From Cladocopium goreaui (lineage: Eukaryota > Sar > Dinophyceae > Suessiales > Symbiodiniaceae), in contig CAMXCT020006401.1 in assembly GCA_947184155.2 (NCBI GenBank), forward strand, positions 259,501-323,500: a stretch of DNA of 64,000 bases. Direction: 5' to 3'. The position numbers and the translations under genes were made by a program. The notes below the pieces were generated by a model that was given only the letters and a program-made list of their open reading frames with translations, did not search any database and was not told the DNA's origin. Positions 52,529 through 64,000 of the stretch are shown in pieces (the first letter of the stretch is position 1; each line of letters opens with the position of its first letter).

Positions 52529-54259
52529 CTATGCCATGGCTGCCATGGCCATGGGGCGTCGATATGCCACTGGCCGTGACAAGATGTCCTCTTCAGGTGA
52601 CCCGCTGAGTGTCGCAGTGGTGCTGGGTGTCTTTGCTGGAGTGGAGAGGCTGAGGTTCAAGGAAGACACCTGATATCCAGGGTATCCAGGACTTGCGGGA
52701 GCCTTTTTTGGAGCGAAGCTTTCCACCTTACTCAGCAACTCTGACAAGGCTGGGCTCGTCTTGGAGAAGTCTGTTTGAAGCGTTGAATTTGGGGTGGGCA
52801 TGGCCTTCAGCTCTCTCTCAGTGAGCTGACGATTCAGGTACTCAATGACCTCCTGATTGGACTTGATGACATCCTGAGCCTCGAGCAACTTTCGCTTCAT
52901 CTCTTCTAAATCTTCCTGCAACTTCTCCTCTCTGGCCTTCCCTCGCAACAACTCGTTGTCCCGCTCCTCGAGTTGATGTCGGTTCACTTGACCCTCCCTC
53001 TCTAGCTCATGTCTGGCCCTCTCAAACTGGGCCAGCTCAGTTGCTCGTTGTCGCAACTTGGCCTTGCTTTCCTTTGAAGCTTGGTGCAAGCTCTGAATGA
53101 TGCGATTGCCCTTGACAATCTCTTGGCTGGAGAGGTTAAACTTTTCTTCCAGAGTTTGCACCTGCTTCTTCAGTGCACCGACATTTTCCTCCAACATTCG
53201 GCGTTGGTTCACAGCCTCCTCAATCTGAATAGCTTGACTCGCAGCATGCTGCTCCCTCACTGCCAATTGTTCTCTGGTGGAAGCCAGTTGGACCTTCAAC
53301 TCCGTCAACTCTCTTTCATGACGGAACTTTTGTTCTTCCAACTGCTTCAAGTGTTTTTTCAACTCGCTGGATTCAGCAGTTGCATCTTTCAGCTCCTTTT
53401 CAGCTTCCAATAACCGATGTTGACAGCTCTCCCCTGTGGCTGTCAGTGATTGGCGAGCCCGTTGGAGTTCCTCTGCAGAGGCTTCCGCACGTTCGGCGCG
53501 TTCGACAGCTGCGGTCAGCGCCGCCTTTTGCCGAGCCTCGGCCGAGGCCTTGTCCTCAACATGTTGACGTTGAAGGTCGGCGAAGGCACGGGCATGCTCA
53601 TCCTTTAAAGTATTCACTTCCCTCAAATGGGTTGTCTGCAAGGAGTTTTCCAGATGGCTACGCTCATCTGCCACCACTCGGGCACGTGCTGTCAGCTCAT
53701 CCACCTGTTTCTTGCTGTTCTGCAAAGCTTCACCATATTCTCCCAGCCGCCGCTCTGCCCCTTGCAATTCTGCACGGCACAGACGCAGCTTTTTGGCCAA
53801 GTGCTTCTTCACCACCTCGTCTGAACCTTGCCTCAAGCGCAAATCGATGTGGATGAGCTCCCGGAAATTGGTGGACTCCACGATATTCAGCCGACTCTCC
53901 CCAGCAGCAGTGCATTCCAAGGACGCAATCATCTTGGAATTGGCTCCTTGCGGTGCCTCACAGCATCTTCGAAGGAGGTCCGCCAGTTGTTCTGGAAACG
54001 ATTGAAAATCCACCAGCAAGCGCTGCTCCGACCTCAAAGCATGAAAGTCACTCTCCCCAAGAGCAAGGCTGTGGTAGAAGAGCAAATCTTTCGCATCTGT
54101 GAGCTCCAGAAGAAGGCTTCGTGGATGTGCTGGATTGTCTGCCCAAAGGCGGATTGTCAACTGCGCCGTGTAGTGGTCGCGTCCGATGGGTTTGATCAAC
54201 ACGGCCACCTCCTCTGCAAAGGTATGTGGAGTCTCCTCATCTTCCAACTCAGCTCGCAT
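52529..54259 (-). CDS. SAS6: SAS-6 centriolar cartwheel protein, apparently intronless
   Basis: 576 aa from ATG 54259, with an in-frame TAA 18 bp upstream of it. Residues about 15-165 form the SAS-6 head domain: QLTIRLWADNP, KDLLFYHSLALGESDF, LRSEQRLLVDFQSFPEQL, then NFRELIHIDLRLRQGSDEVV as in the PISA motif. Residues about 165-490 are a continuous coiled coil, followed by a proline/serine-rich tail ending at TAG. SAS-6 homodimers assemble through head-head contacts into the nine-fold cartwheel of new basal bodies. The length is close to other protist SAS-6 proteins. The gene is one uninterrupted exon, while neighbours on the same strand are split into exons of about 100 bp. No spliced-leader relic was found upstream. 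Symbol by homology. Confidence 0.88.
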   Translation of the reverse strand: MRAELEDEETPHTFAEEVAVLIKPIGRDHYTAQLTIRLWADNPAHPRSLLLELTDAKDLLFYHSLALGESDFHALRSEQRLLVDFQSFPEQLADLLRRCCEAPQGANSKMIASLECTAAGESRLNIVESTNFRELIHIDLRLRQGSDEVVKKHLAKKLRLCRAELQGAERRLGEYGEALQNSKKQVDELTARARVVADERSHLENSLQTTHLREVNTLKDEHARAFADLQRQHVEDKASAEARQKAALTAAVERAERAEASAEELQRARQSLTATGESCQHRLLEAEKELKDATAESSELKKHLKQLEEQKFRHERELTELKVQLASTREQLAVREQHAASQAIQIEEAVNQRRMLEENVGALKKQVQTLEEKFNLSSQEIVKGNRIIQSLHQASKESKAKLRQRATELAQFERARHELEREGQVNRHQLEERDNELLRGKAREEKLQEDLEEMKRKLLEAQDVIKSNQEVIEYLNRQLTERELKAMPTPNSTLQTDFSKTSPALSELLSKVESFAPKKAPASPGYPGYQVSSLNLSLSTPAKTPSTTATLSGSPEEDILSRPVAYRRPMAMAAMA

Positions 54260-54299
54260 GGCCACCGGTACCGGTTATGGTTGTGGCAGCCGATTTGTT

Positions 54300-54321
54300 T
54301 CAGTGAGAACCTTCTCACTGA
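54300..54321. repeat. 22-bp inverted repeat upstream of SAS-6
   Basis: TCAGTGAGAA, a 2-bp spacer, then TTCTCACTGA: a perfect 10-bp stem about 40 bp before the SAS-6 start codon. It would form a hairpin in the 5' leader if transcribed. Confidence 0.6.
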
Positions 54322-55490
54322 GCGGCAAGGTATTTTACTTAAATCAAATAGAATGTGGTGTCCTGAGACTTTGCATTGACTACTGTTTGCTTGGTGCTTA
54401 AGATGAAATGAAATCAGCCGCTGTCAGGGACTTTCCAGAGCCTAAACCATATTGTTTCGGGTCTGTCTGGCTATATACTTGAAAGACCTTTTTTGCGTGC
54501 GCAAACCTTCTTGATCCAAATTTTACCAAATACAAATGGCTCACAACTCTGCAATGCTCCGATGAAGCTGCTCAATTGCTCATGATCTGAATCTAAGAAA
54601 GTCTTCCGGAATCCGTTTTGCCCCACCTCGTAGTACCAGGGCCTACTGAACCCCTTTCTGACCTGGCACTGAAGCTGGATTCAACTACAAGTTCAATGGA
54701 AAAAGAGGTATATAGTGTTGTGACTTGCCTGAACAGTAAACTCATTAAACCTCTTAACTTTGCTTCTGTCAAAACACAGAACATAGGGCGTCCTAAAAAA
54801 CACGAGATGTCCTTCCTTCCTGGTTGTGCTGTGTTTCGCTGCGTAACAACACCATTTGGAGTCTTCCAGGTGTTCGAAGTTTTTACCAATTTCAATCGAC
54901 AGAACTCCATATCTTTCGACCCGCAAAAATGCCAACTTCCATCACTTCAGTCTGGTTTGAACCTTTCATCTAGCAAGCAGTCGAAGTCCGTCAGACTGGA
55001 CTTGGCCAAGAAATGCAGTGGCTCCTGTGCTGGGGCCTATGGTAGGCTTGCTGTGACGTTGATGCCAAAGGGTGCCATGGCGACTTTGTGACGACTATTG
55101 GATCCACCACATATCTGCCATATCGACGCCGTCCTCTGGAGGTTCCAGCCTGTGGTGACATAAGCAAGTCGTGGAATGAAGGTACCCAAGATAGACCCAC
55201 TATTGAGGATGCAAAAAAAATTGAAGACAAGTTTTCAAAAAAGGTTCCACTACTGACTCTCTAACTCACTAGCTGCCGCTTGCTAATTCAACAGTGAGAC
55301 ATTAATTCACCAACTCTGCAACCCACTCACTATCACTGACTTCAACTCACTCACAAACTCTCAAACCCACTCACTCGCTCGACAGCTACTCTTTCCCGCA
55401 GAAACGGCAAAATATCGATCACATCCCTTCAGCCAATCAAACAACCAAGCAATCAGTCCAGCAATTCTTCAAGCAATCAACCAACCAGTC
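54322..55490. other. Probable intergenic sequence
   Basis: A plus-strand open frame at 54.6-55.1 kb (157 codons) resembles no known protein and has no splice or composition support. 55.26-55.50 kb carries CAACTCACT- and AATCAACCAA-like short repeats. Confidence 0.4.
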
Positions 55491-55492
55491 AG

Positions 55493-56030
55493 TCAATCGA
55501 CTAATCCATGAGTCCACCAATCACACCTAGTTTTCTTTGGAAACTCCCGCGGCTCCCTGGGGTCTGGTTTAAAGGTACAGAGACTATCTGAGACTAAGCC
55601 ACCCGATTTCCACTGGTGGGAACCATCAGGACTTATCGACTTATCCACGGTGCCACCCAGGCACCCTTTCTGCTCTTGCACCTCCTGCTGGATGGCCATC
55701 GCTTTCAAACGAAACCGTTGGCAAAGAGAAATGAACTGTAGCAGCAACATCCCCGATCGTACTCATACATCCCCAATGCATCTTCTCCCTCATTAGCCTG
55801 TTCTTTAGCCTGCATCACCCATCAGAACTGATTGTAATTAAGGCCATCTCGGGGCATAATTCCATCTCATGTTGCGGTTTCCTGCCTCTCGGTCTGCTTC
55901 CATCTTCCTTAGGTGCCGGCACTAGTTGATCAAAAAGGGATTGGCGGGTCATGTTTGCTATTGGTTGCACAGAAGTTGCTGTTTGCTTTGGCAGTGCTGC
56001 TGCTTTCAATTTGTTTCCGACAAGCAACAA
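55493..56030 (-). CDS. Candidate exons beside the octamer satellite
   Basis: 55815-56030 encodes NMTRQSLFDQLVPAPKEDGS and onward to a TGA stop. 55493-55750 encodes AMAIQQEVQEQKGCLGGTVD and onward through SDSLCTFKPDPREPREFPKK. Both are minus strand with coding-like composition. No family is recognised and their relation is not shown. Confidence 0.3.
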
Positions 56031-56072
56031 CCTTCCTTGAATTTCAGTGCTTAGAACGTGTCAATAAGGGAG

Positions 56073-57541
56073 CGAGAGAGAGAGAGAGAGAAAGACAGAA
56101 AGACAGAAAGACAGAAAGACAGAAAGACAGAAGGACAGAAAGACAGAAAGACAGAAAGACAGAAAGACAGAAAGACACAAAACACAAAGACAGAAAGACA
56201 GAAAGACAGAAAGACAGAAAGACAGAAAGAAAGAAGGAAAGAAAGACAGAAAGACAGAAAGACAGAAAGACAGAAAGACAGAAAGACAGAAAGACAGAAA
56301 GACAGAAAGATAGAAAGACACAAAGACACAAAGACAGAAAGGCAGAAAGAAAGAAAGAAAGACAGAAAGAAAGAAAGACAGAAAGACAGAAAGACAGAAA
56401 GACAGAAAGACAGAAAGAAAGAAAGACAGAAAGACAGAAAGACAGAAAGACAGAAAGAAAGAAAGACAGAAAGACAGAAAGACACAAAGACACAAAGACA
56501 CAAAGACACAAAGACACAAAGACACAAAGACAGAAAGAAAGAAAGACAGAAAGACAGAAAGACAGAAAGACAGAAAGACACAAAGACACAAAGACACAAA
56601 GACACAAAGACACAAAGACAGAAAGACACAAAGACACAAAGACAGAAAGACACAAAGACACAAAGACACAAAGGCAGAAAGACAGAAAGACACAAAGACA
56701 GAAAGACAGAAAGACAGAAAGACACAAAGACACAAAGACACAAAGACACAAAGACACAAAGACAGAAAGAAAGAAAGAAAGAAAGACAGAAAGACAGAAA
56801 GACACAAAGACACAAAGACACAAAGACACAAAGACACAAAGACACAAAGACAGAAAGAAAGAAAGACACAAAGACACAAAGACACAAAGACACAAAGACA
56901 CAAAGACACAAAGAAAGAAAGACAGAAAGACACAAAGACACAAAGACACAAAGACACAAAGACACAAAGACACAAAGACAGAAAGACAGAGAGAAAGAAA
57001 GACAGAAAGACAGAAAGACAGAAAGACAGAAAGACACAAAGACACAAAGACACAAAGACACAAAGACAGAAAGACAGAAAGACAGAAAGAAAGAAAGACA
57101 GAAAGACAGAAAGACACAAAGACACAAAGACACAAAGACACAAAGACAGAAAGACAGAAAGAAAGAAAGAAAGACAGAAAGACAGAAAGACAGAAAGACA
57201 GAACGACAGAAAGACAAAGACACAAAGACACAAAGACACAAAGACAGAAAGACACAAAGACAGAAAGACAGAAAGAAAGAAAGACACAAAGACAGAAAGA
57301 CACAAAGACACAAAGACACAAAGACACAAAGACAGAAAGACACAAAGACACAAAGACACGAAGACAGAAAGAAAGAAAGACAGAAAGACAGAAAGACAGA
57401 AAGACAGAAAGACACAAAGACACAAAGACAGAAAGACAGAAAGAAAGAAAGACAGAAAGAGAGAAAGACACAAAGACACAAAGACACAAAGACAGAAAGA
57501 CAGAAAGAAAGAAAGACAGAAAGACAGAAAGACACAAAGAC

Positions 57542-57572
<31 letters not shown>

Positions 57573-58817
57573 CAGAAAGACAGAAAGACACAAAGACACA
57601 AAGACACAAAGACACAAAGACACAAAGACACAAAGACACAAAGAAAGAAAGACAGAAAGACACAAAGACACAAAGACACAAAGACACAAAGACACAAAGA
57701 CACAAAGACAGAAAGACACAAAGACACAAAGACACAAAGACACAAAGACAGAAAGACAGAAAGACACAAAGACACAAAGACACAAAGAAAGAAAGACAGA
57801 AAGACAGAAAGACACAAAGACACAAAGACACAAAGACACAAAGACAGACACAAAGACACAAAGACACAAAGACACAAAGACAGAAAGACACAAAGACACA
57901 AAGACAGAAAGACACAAAGACACAAAGACAGAAAGAAAGAAAGACAGAAAGACAGAAAGACAGAAAGACAGAAAGACAGAAAGAAAGAAAGACAGAAAGA
58001 CACAAAGACACAAAGACACAAAGACAGAAAGAAAGAAAGACAGAGAGAAAGAAAGACAGAGAGAAAGAAAGACAGAAAGACAGAAAGACAGAAAGACAGA
58101 AAGAAACAAAGACACAAAGACACAAAGACACAAAGACACAAAGACACAAAGACACAAAGACACAAAGACAGACACAAAGAAAGACACAAAGACACAGACA
58201 CAAAGACACAGAAAGACAGAAAGACACAAAGACACAAAGACACAAAGACACAAAGACACGAAGACACAAAGACAGAAAGACACAAAGACACAAAGACACA
58301 AAGACACAAAGACACAAAGACACAAAGACACAAAGACACAAAGACACAAAGACACAAAGACACAAAGACACAAAGACAGAAAGACAGAAAGACACAAAGA
58401 CACAAAGACAGAAAGACACAAAGACACAAAGACACAAAGACACAAAGACACAAAGACACAAAGACACAAAGACACAAAGACACAAAGACAGAAAGACAGA
58501 AAGACACAAAGACAGAAAGAAAGAAAGACAGAAAGACAGAAAGACACAAAGACACAGAGACACAAAGACACAGAGACACAAAGACACAAAGACACAAAGA
58601 CAGAGAGAAAGAAAGACAGAAAGACACAAAGACAGAAAGACAGAAAGACAGAAAGACAGAAAGACACAAAGACACAAAGACACAAAGAAAGAAAGACAGA
58701 AAGACAGAAAGACACAAAGACACAAAGACACAAAGACAGAAAGACAGAAAGACACAAAGACAGAAAGACAGAAAGACAGAAAGACACAAAGACACAAAGA
58801 CACAAAGACACAAAGAC

Positions 58818-58852
<35 letters not shown>

Positions 58853-60771
58853 CAGAAAGACAGAAAGACACAAAGACAGAAAGAAAGAAAGACAGAAAGA
58901 CACAAAGACACAAAGACACAAAGACACAAAGACACAAAGACACAAAGACAGAAAGAAAGACAGAAAGACAGAAAGACAGAAAGACACAAAGACACAAAGA
59001 CACAAAGACAGAAAGACACAAAGACACAAAGAAAGAAAGACAGAAAGACAGAAAGACAGAAAGACACAAAGACACAAAGACACAAAGACACAAAGACAGA
59101 AAGACAGAAAGACACAAAGACACAAAGACAGAAAGACACAAAGACACAAAGACACAAAGACACAAAGACACAAAGACACAAAGACACAAAGACACAAAGA
59201 CACAAAGACACAAAGACACAAAGACACAAAGACACAAAGACACAAAGACAGAAAGACACAAAGACACAAAGACACAAAGACAGAAAGACACAAAGACACA
59301 AAGAAAGAAATACAGAAAGACAGAAAGACAGAAAGAAAGAAAGACAGAAAGACAGAAAGACAGAAAGACAGAAAGACAGAAAGAAAGAAAGACAGAAAGA
59401 CACAAAGACACAAAGACACAAAGACAGAAAGAAAGAAAGACAGAAAGAAAGAAAGACAGNNNNNNNNNNNNNNNNNNNNNNNNNNNNNNNNNNNNNNNNN
59501 NNNNNNNNNNNNNNNNNNNNNNNNNNNNNNNNNNNNNNNNNNNNNNNNNNNNNNNNNNNGACAGAAAGACAGAAAGACAGAAAGACAGAAAGACAGAAAG
59601 ACACAAAGACAGAAAGACACAAAGACAGAAAGACAGAAAGACACAAAGACACAAAGACAGAAAGAAAGAAAGACACAAAGACACAAAGACACAAAGACAC
59701 AAAGACACAAAGACAGAAAGACACAAAGACACAAAGACACAAAGAAAGAAAGAAATAAAGACAGAAAGACAGAAAGACAGAAAGAAAGAAAGAAAGACAC
59801 AAAGACGGAAAGAAAGAAAGACAGAAAGACAGAAAGACAGAAAGACACAAAGACACAAAGACACAAAGACAGAAAGACACAAAGACACAAAGACACAAAG
59901 AAAGAAAGACAGAAAGACAGAAAGACAGAAAGAAAGAAAGAAAGACAGAAAGACAGAAAGACAGAAAGACAGAAAGACACAAAGACAGAAAGACAGAAAG
60001 ACACAAAGACACAAAGACAGAAAGACACAAAGACACAAAGACACAAAGAAAGAAAGACAGAAAGACACACAGACAGAAAGAAAGAAAGACAGAAAGACAC
60101 AAAGACAGAAAGACACAAAGACACAAAGACAGAAAGACACAAAGACACAAAGACACAAAGACAGAAAGACAGAAAGACACAAAGACACAAAGACAGAAAG
60201 ACACAAAGACACAAAGACACAAAGACACAAAGACACAAAGACACAAAGACACAAAGACACAAAGACACAAAGACACAAAGACACAAAGACACAAAGACAC
60301 AAAGACACAAAGACACAAAGACAGAAAGACAGAAAGAAAGAAAGACACAAAGACACAAAGACAGAAAGACACAAAGACACAAAGACACAAAGACACAAAG
60401 AAAGAAAGACAGAAAGACAGAAAGACAGAAAGACAGAAAGACACAAAGACAGAAAGACAGAAAGACAGAAAGACACAAAGACAGAAAGACACAAAGACAG
60501 AAAGACACAAAGACACAAAGACACAAAGACACAAAGACACAAAGAAAGAAAGACAGAAAGACAGAAAGACACAAAGACACAAAGACAGAAAGAAAGAAAG
60601 ACAGAAAGACACAAAGACAGAAAGACACAAAGACAGAAAGACACAAAGACACAAAGACACAAAGAAAGAAAGACAGAAAGACACAAAGACACAAAGAAAG
60701 AAAGACAGAAAGACAGAAAGACACAAAGACAGAAAGAAAGAAAGACAGAAAGACACAAAGACAGAAAGAAA
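56073..60771. repeat. 4.7-kb octamer satellite, nearly free of T
   Basis: After a short (GA)n start, the array is built of three 8-bp words, GACAGAAA, GACACAAA and GAAAGAAA, in irregular order. The plus strand contains almost no T. Because 8 is not a multiple of 3 and none of the words makes a stop in most frames, ORFs of 1280-1640 codons appear in five frames; none is a gene. It is interrupted by a 100-N gap, so the true length is unknown. Confidence 0.95.
59460..59559. other. Assembly gap (100 N)
   Basis: Exactly 100 undetermined bases, the usual placeholder for a gap of unknown size, inside the octamer satellite. Confidence 0.98.
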
Positions 60772-61480
60772 ATGATGTACGATGCTGTTTTTTCCCATTC
60801 GTGGATTCCAAGCTGCCCCGTAGACACAACGGGAGTGCCGCCATCTTCGAGGTCTCTGTGCAACCCGGTGGATCGGTGAAACTTGGAGTGTGGGCTGGTG
60901 CACTAAGGGAAAGCCCCGGGAATGAAGCACTCAATGTTTCAAAGTACCATTTGCATCCATCAAAGTACCGTTTAGTCTAGTGGATCTGGTCGAAAACTGT
61001 TTTGTTCCAACACTGAATTTTCAGCGAGTGCCAAAGATATCAGTTGAATTTTGGTGTTTTACCCAGGGGACTTCCCCCATCGACTGCAGCTGATGGCAGT
61101 TCTGCGGTTTTCCTCGTCATGGCACCACCCTTTCTTGAGATAACTTGAAGTGGATGGGATTTAATCACTGTAATTACACTGCAAACCCAGGTTTCAAATA
61201 TTATGGATACATGAGTATATTGTGTTGGTGCCATGTTTGTGACAGTTTCGCAAATGTTCTTTGCATCTGCTGAAAAAGGATCTTACAGGTTGTGCATCAC
61301 AAACTGTTGCAGCACCAGTCTGGGCATATTTTTCTGTGGATTCCAATGGGAACAGATGCCATTCTGGCGGCAGTTTGATGGCACAAAGTTCAGGAAGGGT
61401 CAAGAAATTCCACGTAGGAACTCGGAGACGCGCTGAAAGCTACAAAGTTGTCTGCAATCAAAAAACAAATTTGATATATA
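60772..61480. other. Unassigned sequence downstream of the satellite
   Basis: A minus-strand stretch at about 60.79-60.88 kb (TDPPGCTETSKMAALPLCLR) is open into the array but has no other support. No recognisable gene. Confidence 0.35.
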
Positions 61481-63385
61481 ACAAATAAATATATGTGTAT
61501 ATCTCTTTCTCAAATAGATGTAAATATACAAATATGTGCTTATATAAAAACCTAATTAAACATATTTATTTCCATGAACAAATATATATTTATATACACA
61601 TAGAGATACATATAGAATACATTTGTAAATTTTAAATATACATGCATATATAACTATATGTACATTTTGACAATAAAAATTTAAATACATACATACATAC
61701 GTACATACATACATACATACATTTCATACATCCATACATATATATACATATGTATATTTAAATGCATTGTACACATGTCAACATATATTGTACATATTGT
61801 ACAAAAAAATACATATACAACTTATACATATATATTATATACATATACATAAATAAACTATGCATCTATATATAAATATAATGCATACGTATATTTTATA
61901 CGTGTATATACATATACATTTATATATATTATGCATATATATCATATACATACTATAAATATATTTTTTACATCTATATATATATATATTATACATCTAT
62001 ATATATGTATATGTATATGTATTCTACATCTATAAGTGTATATTATACATCTATATATTTGTAAATATTCTGCATATATAAATATTAAAATTATATATCC
62101 GTGTACATTTATACATATATATTCTTTTACAAATATACACATACATATCCACATATTTATCCAGAGTTATATATGTAATATATATATATATACATACATC
62201 TTCATGTATAAAGAAAGCATTTATGTATTTTCAAACGTCTATAAATAAATACTTACAAAAATGTACAAATATATATATACATATGCTTGACGAAAAAACA
62301 ACTATATATATATACATGTATATATACATTTACACATCTAAACATATACCTATATATACATACATGTTTAAATATACCTTTTGACATATATACAAATATA
62401 TATGTAGGTAAAAAAATACATATATATCTATACTAACAAATGTGTATACATACTTGATATATATATATATACACATACATATATATATAAATATATATGT
62501 ACATATTTGAAGATATATATATATATATATATAACAAATGTCTCTCACATATACATGAATAAAATACATATTTACATATACACATATAAAATTAATTGTT
62601 GACATTTATATACACATACATATACATATATTTACATGTAAATACGAATATATATATATATATCTACAAGTGTAGATATTTAAAAATATAAGTACAGTAT
62701 TATTGAAATATACATATATATATATATATAAAAATACATATATGCATATATTTATGCATATACATAAATATATATATACATATATGCATATATGTATTTA
62801 TATATATACATACGTAAATTTACTTGTACATATATATACATATATATATATACATATATATTTATATTCATAGATATATACACACTTTTATATGTATATC
62901 TACTTATATATACGCAGATATACGTATATTTTCAAAAAACAATATATTGCGCACAATATATATAATATTTACATCAATATATATATATGTATTTCAAAAG
63001 TATGTATGCATATACATAAGAGTATATTAACATACACATATATATACATATATTAACATACACACACATATATTTTTATACATAGGCATGCACATATATA
63101 CACATATTTACATATATATACACACACATATTTGCACTTTTGTATATATACGTATAATTATTTATCTATTTATTCATTTATTTATTGATCTGTATACGTA
63201 TATATATATATATGTGTATACAAGTATGTATATATACATATGCATAAAGACATCTATATACAGATGTACATGTATGTACATATATATATATATATGCATT
63301 ATACATATTTACTCATGTATATATCAATATACAGATATATATATATATACATATAATCATATATTGATATACCCTCAATAAATAT
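61480..63385. repeat. AT-rich ATAC/TATA simple sequence
   Basis: TATATACATA-type sequence with a (ATAC)n run near 61.69 kb and many (TA)n tracts. The I/Y-rich ORFs on both strands are low-complexity products. No gene is visible. Confidence 0.85.
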
Positions 63386-63435
63386 TTTCGAGTTTACACC
63401 CACGATCTTCTGTCATCTCATGCTATTCATGTAGC

Positions 63436-63606
63436 ATGAATCCGCGCAAAGCATTTTATGCCCCGGCCCTGGCTTTGCCAAGGAATGCCGAGGACAAGGA
63501 ACATGAAACCGCGCCGAAGCCGCGCGGTTGTGTTTGGGTTTACTCCATTGACAATGGCCACAGCTGTGGCCGTTGTGAACACGCAATGAGATATGTTTAC
63601 ATGTAA
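63436..63606 (+). CDS. Possible 56-aa ORF
   Basis: ATG to TAA, with GC-rich codons right after the AT-rich block: MNPRKAFYAPALALPRNAED, then a stretch with NGHSCGRCEHAM (a C-x2-C pair). No family is recognised, and it could be chance or part of a longer spliced gene. Confidence 0.2.
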   Translation: MNPRKAFYAPALALPRNAEDKEHETAPKPRGCVWVYSIDNGHSCGRCEHAMRYVYM

Positions 63607-63708
63607 AAAAAATAGCTCAAAAAGTCTCTACTTCCAGGCACACCGGCTGCGGCCAAAGCTTTTCAGGGTTCAGTTCTTATCCCACAGGACTGCCAAACTA
63701 ACTTGAAC

Positions 63709-63845
63709 TTGCCCGAGCCCTAATAATGACAGGGGCAGCCACCGACGTTCTGTGCATCATCTCTTGTTGGAAGTGTACCACTTCCTCACGGATTTTTTTG
63801 ATTTCCCCTCTCATGACCTTGGTGAAACCAGGAACGGTGCCAATC
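63709..63845 (-). CDS. Exon of an unidentified gene
   Basis: A 137-bp minus-strand exon with a GAG|G acceptor and a GT donor (GTTCAAG). It encodes IGTVPGFTKVMRGEIKKIRE, then EVVHFQQEMMHRTSVAAPVI and a basic end. Likely helical and charged; no family is recognised. The rest of the gene probably lies beyond the window's right edge (5') and in the poorly readable AT region (3'). Confidence 0.45.
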
Positions 63846-64000
63846 CTCAGAACCTGCTAAGGTACACTAACTTGGTCACTCACATTGGATTGTCACATTG
63901 AATGCACAAAAAAACGGAAAGTTCATGGCTGCAGCATGGCTCGCTAAGGGCTTGAATGTACTAAAGAGTAATCAGCTTCCTGTCACATGTTCAAGCTTGT

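Noticed and set aside
54618-55091. 157-aa plus-strand ORF
   Set aside because: No domain, no splice context, opposite to the direction of all host genes, and AT-leaning codons; probably a chance open frame.
56051-60980. Overlapping ORFs of 1280-1640 codons on both strands
   Set aside because: They are translations of an 8-bp satellite that lacks stops in most frames, and they run through a 100-N gap. No start context, composition or domain supports a protein.
61942-63381. Several 70-97 aa ORFs rich in I and Y
   Set aside because: They come from TATATACATA simple sequence and occur on both strands.

Overview
The window looks like nuclear DNA of a dinoflagellate, most likely a Symbiodiniaceae-type genome. 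Host genes are split into very short exons (about 35-250 bp). Almost every acceptor I could place reads AG|G, and the donors are a mix of GT, GC and GA, a splice-site usage reported for Symbiodinium genomes. The window also holds TTTAGGG-like repeats, long simple-sequence arrays and a cytosine-methyltransferase-bearing retrotransposon of a kind reported from dinoflagellates. Nothing in it looks prokaryotic.

Layout. About 0.3-35.2 kb: every host exon I could support is on the minus strand. The best reconstructed gene runs from at least 21.3 kb down to at least 4.07 kb and encodes a protein kinase followed by two PH-like domains, with codon phase kept across all junctions of its kinase C-lobe. 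A second minus-strand gene, a PPR repeat protein (about 18.75-13.96 kb), lies wholly inside a 6.9-kb intron of the kinase gene. 23.9-28.0 kb is a repeat block: a 120-bp AT-rich family, a TTTAGGG/GCGCGC satellite and a GGGTTCCA array. 28-35.2 kb holds scattered minus-strand exons of unidentified genes.

35,377-46,705 is an 11.3-kb non-LTR retrotransposon on the plus strand, bounded by a perfect 16-bp target-site duplication. In order it encodes a C5 cytosine DNA methyltransferase, a Ulp1-like cysteine protease with a coiled coil, a large protein of unknown function, then APE endonuclease, reverse transcriptase, zinc knuckle and RNase H. The first three ORFs share one frame, separated only by one TAG and one TGA. 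The fourth is reached by a single -1 frame change, so the element looks like one giant polyprotein that is broken or recoded.

46.7-56 kb returns to minus-strand host genes: a multi-exon gene ending at 47,141, a basic KVA-repeat protein, and an apparently intronless SAS-6 centriole cartwheel gene. 56.07-60.77 kb is an octamer satellite containing a 100-N assembly gap; the very long ORFs there are artefacts. 61.5-63.4 kb is AT-rich simple sequence, and one more minus-strand exon lies at 63.7-63.8 kb. Two families of short hairpin-like MITEs are scattered through host introns and intergenic DNA.
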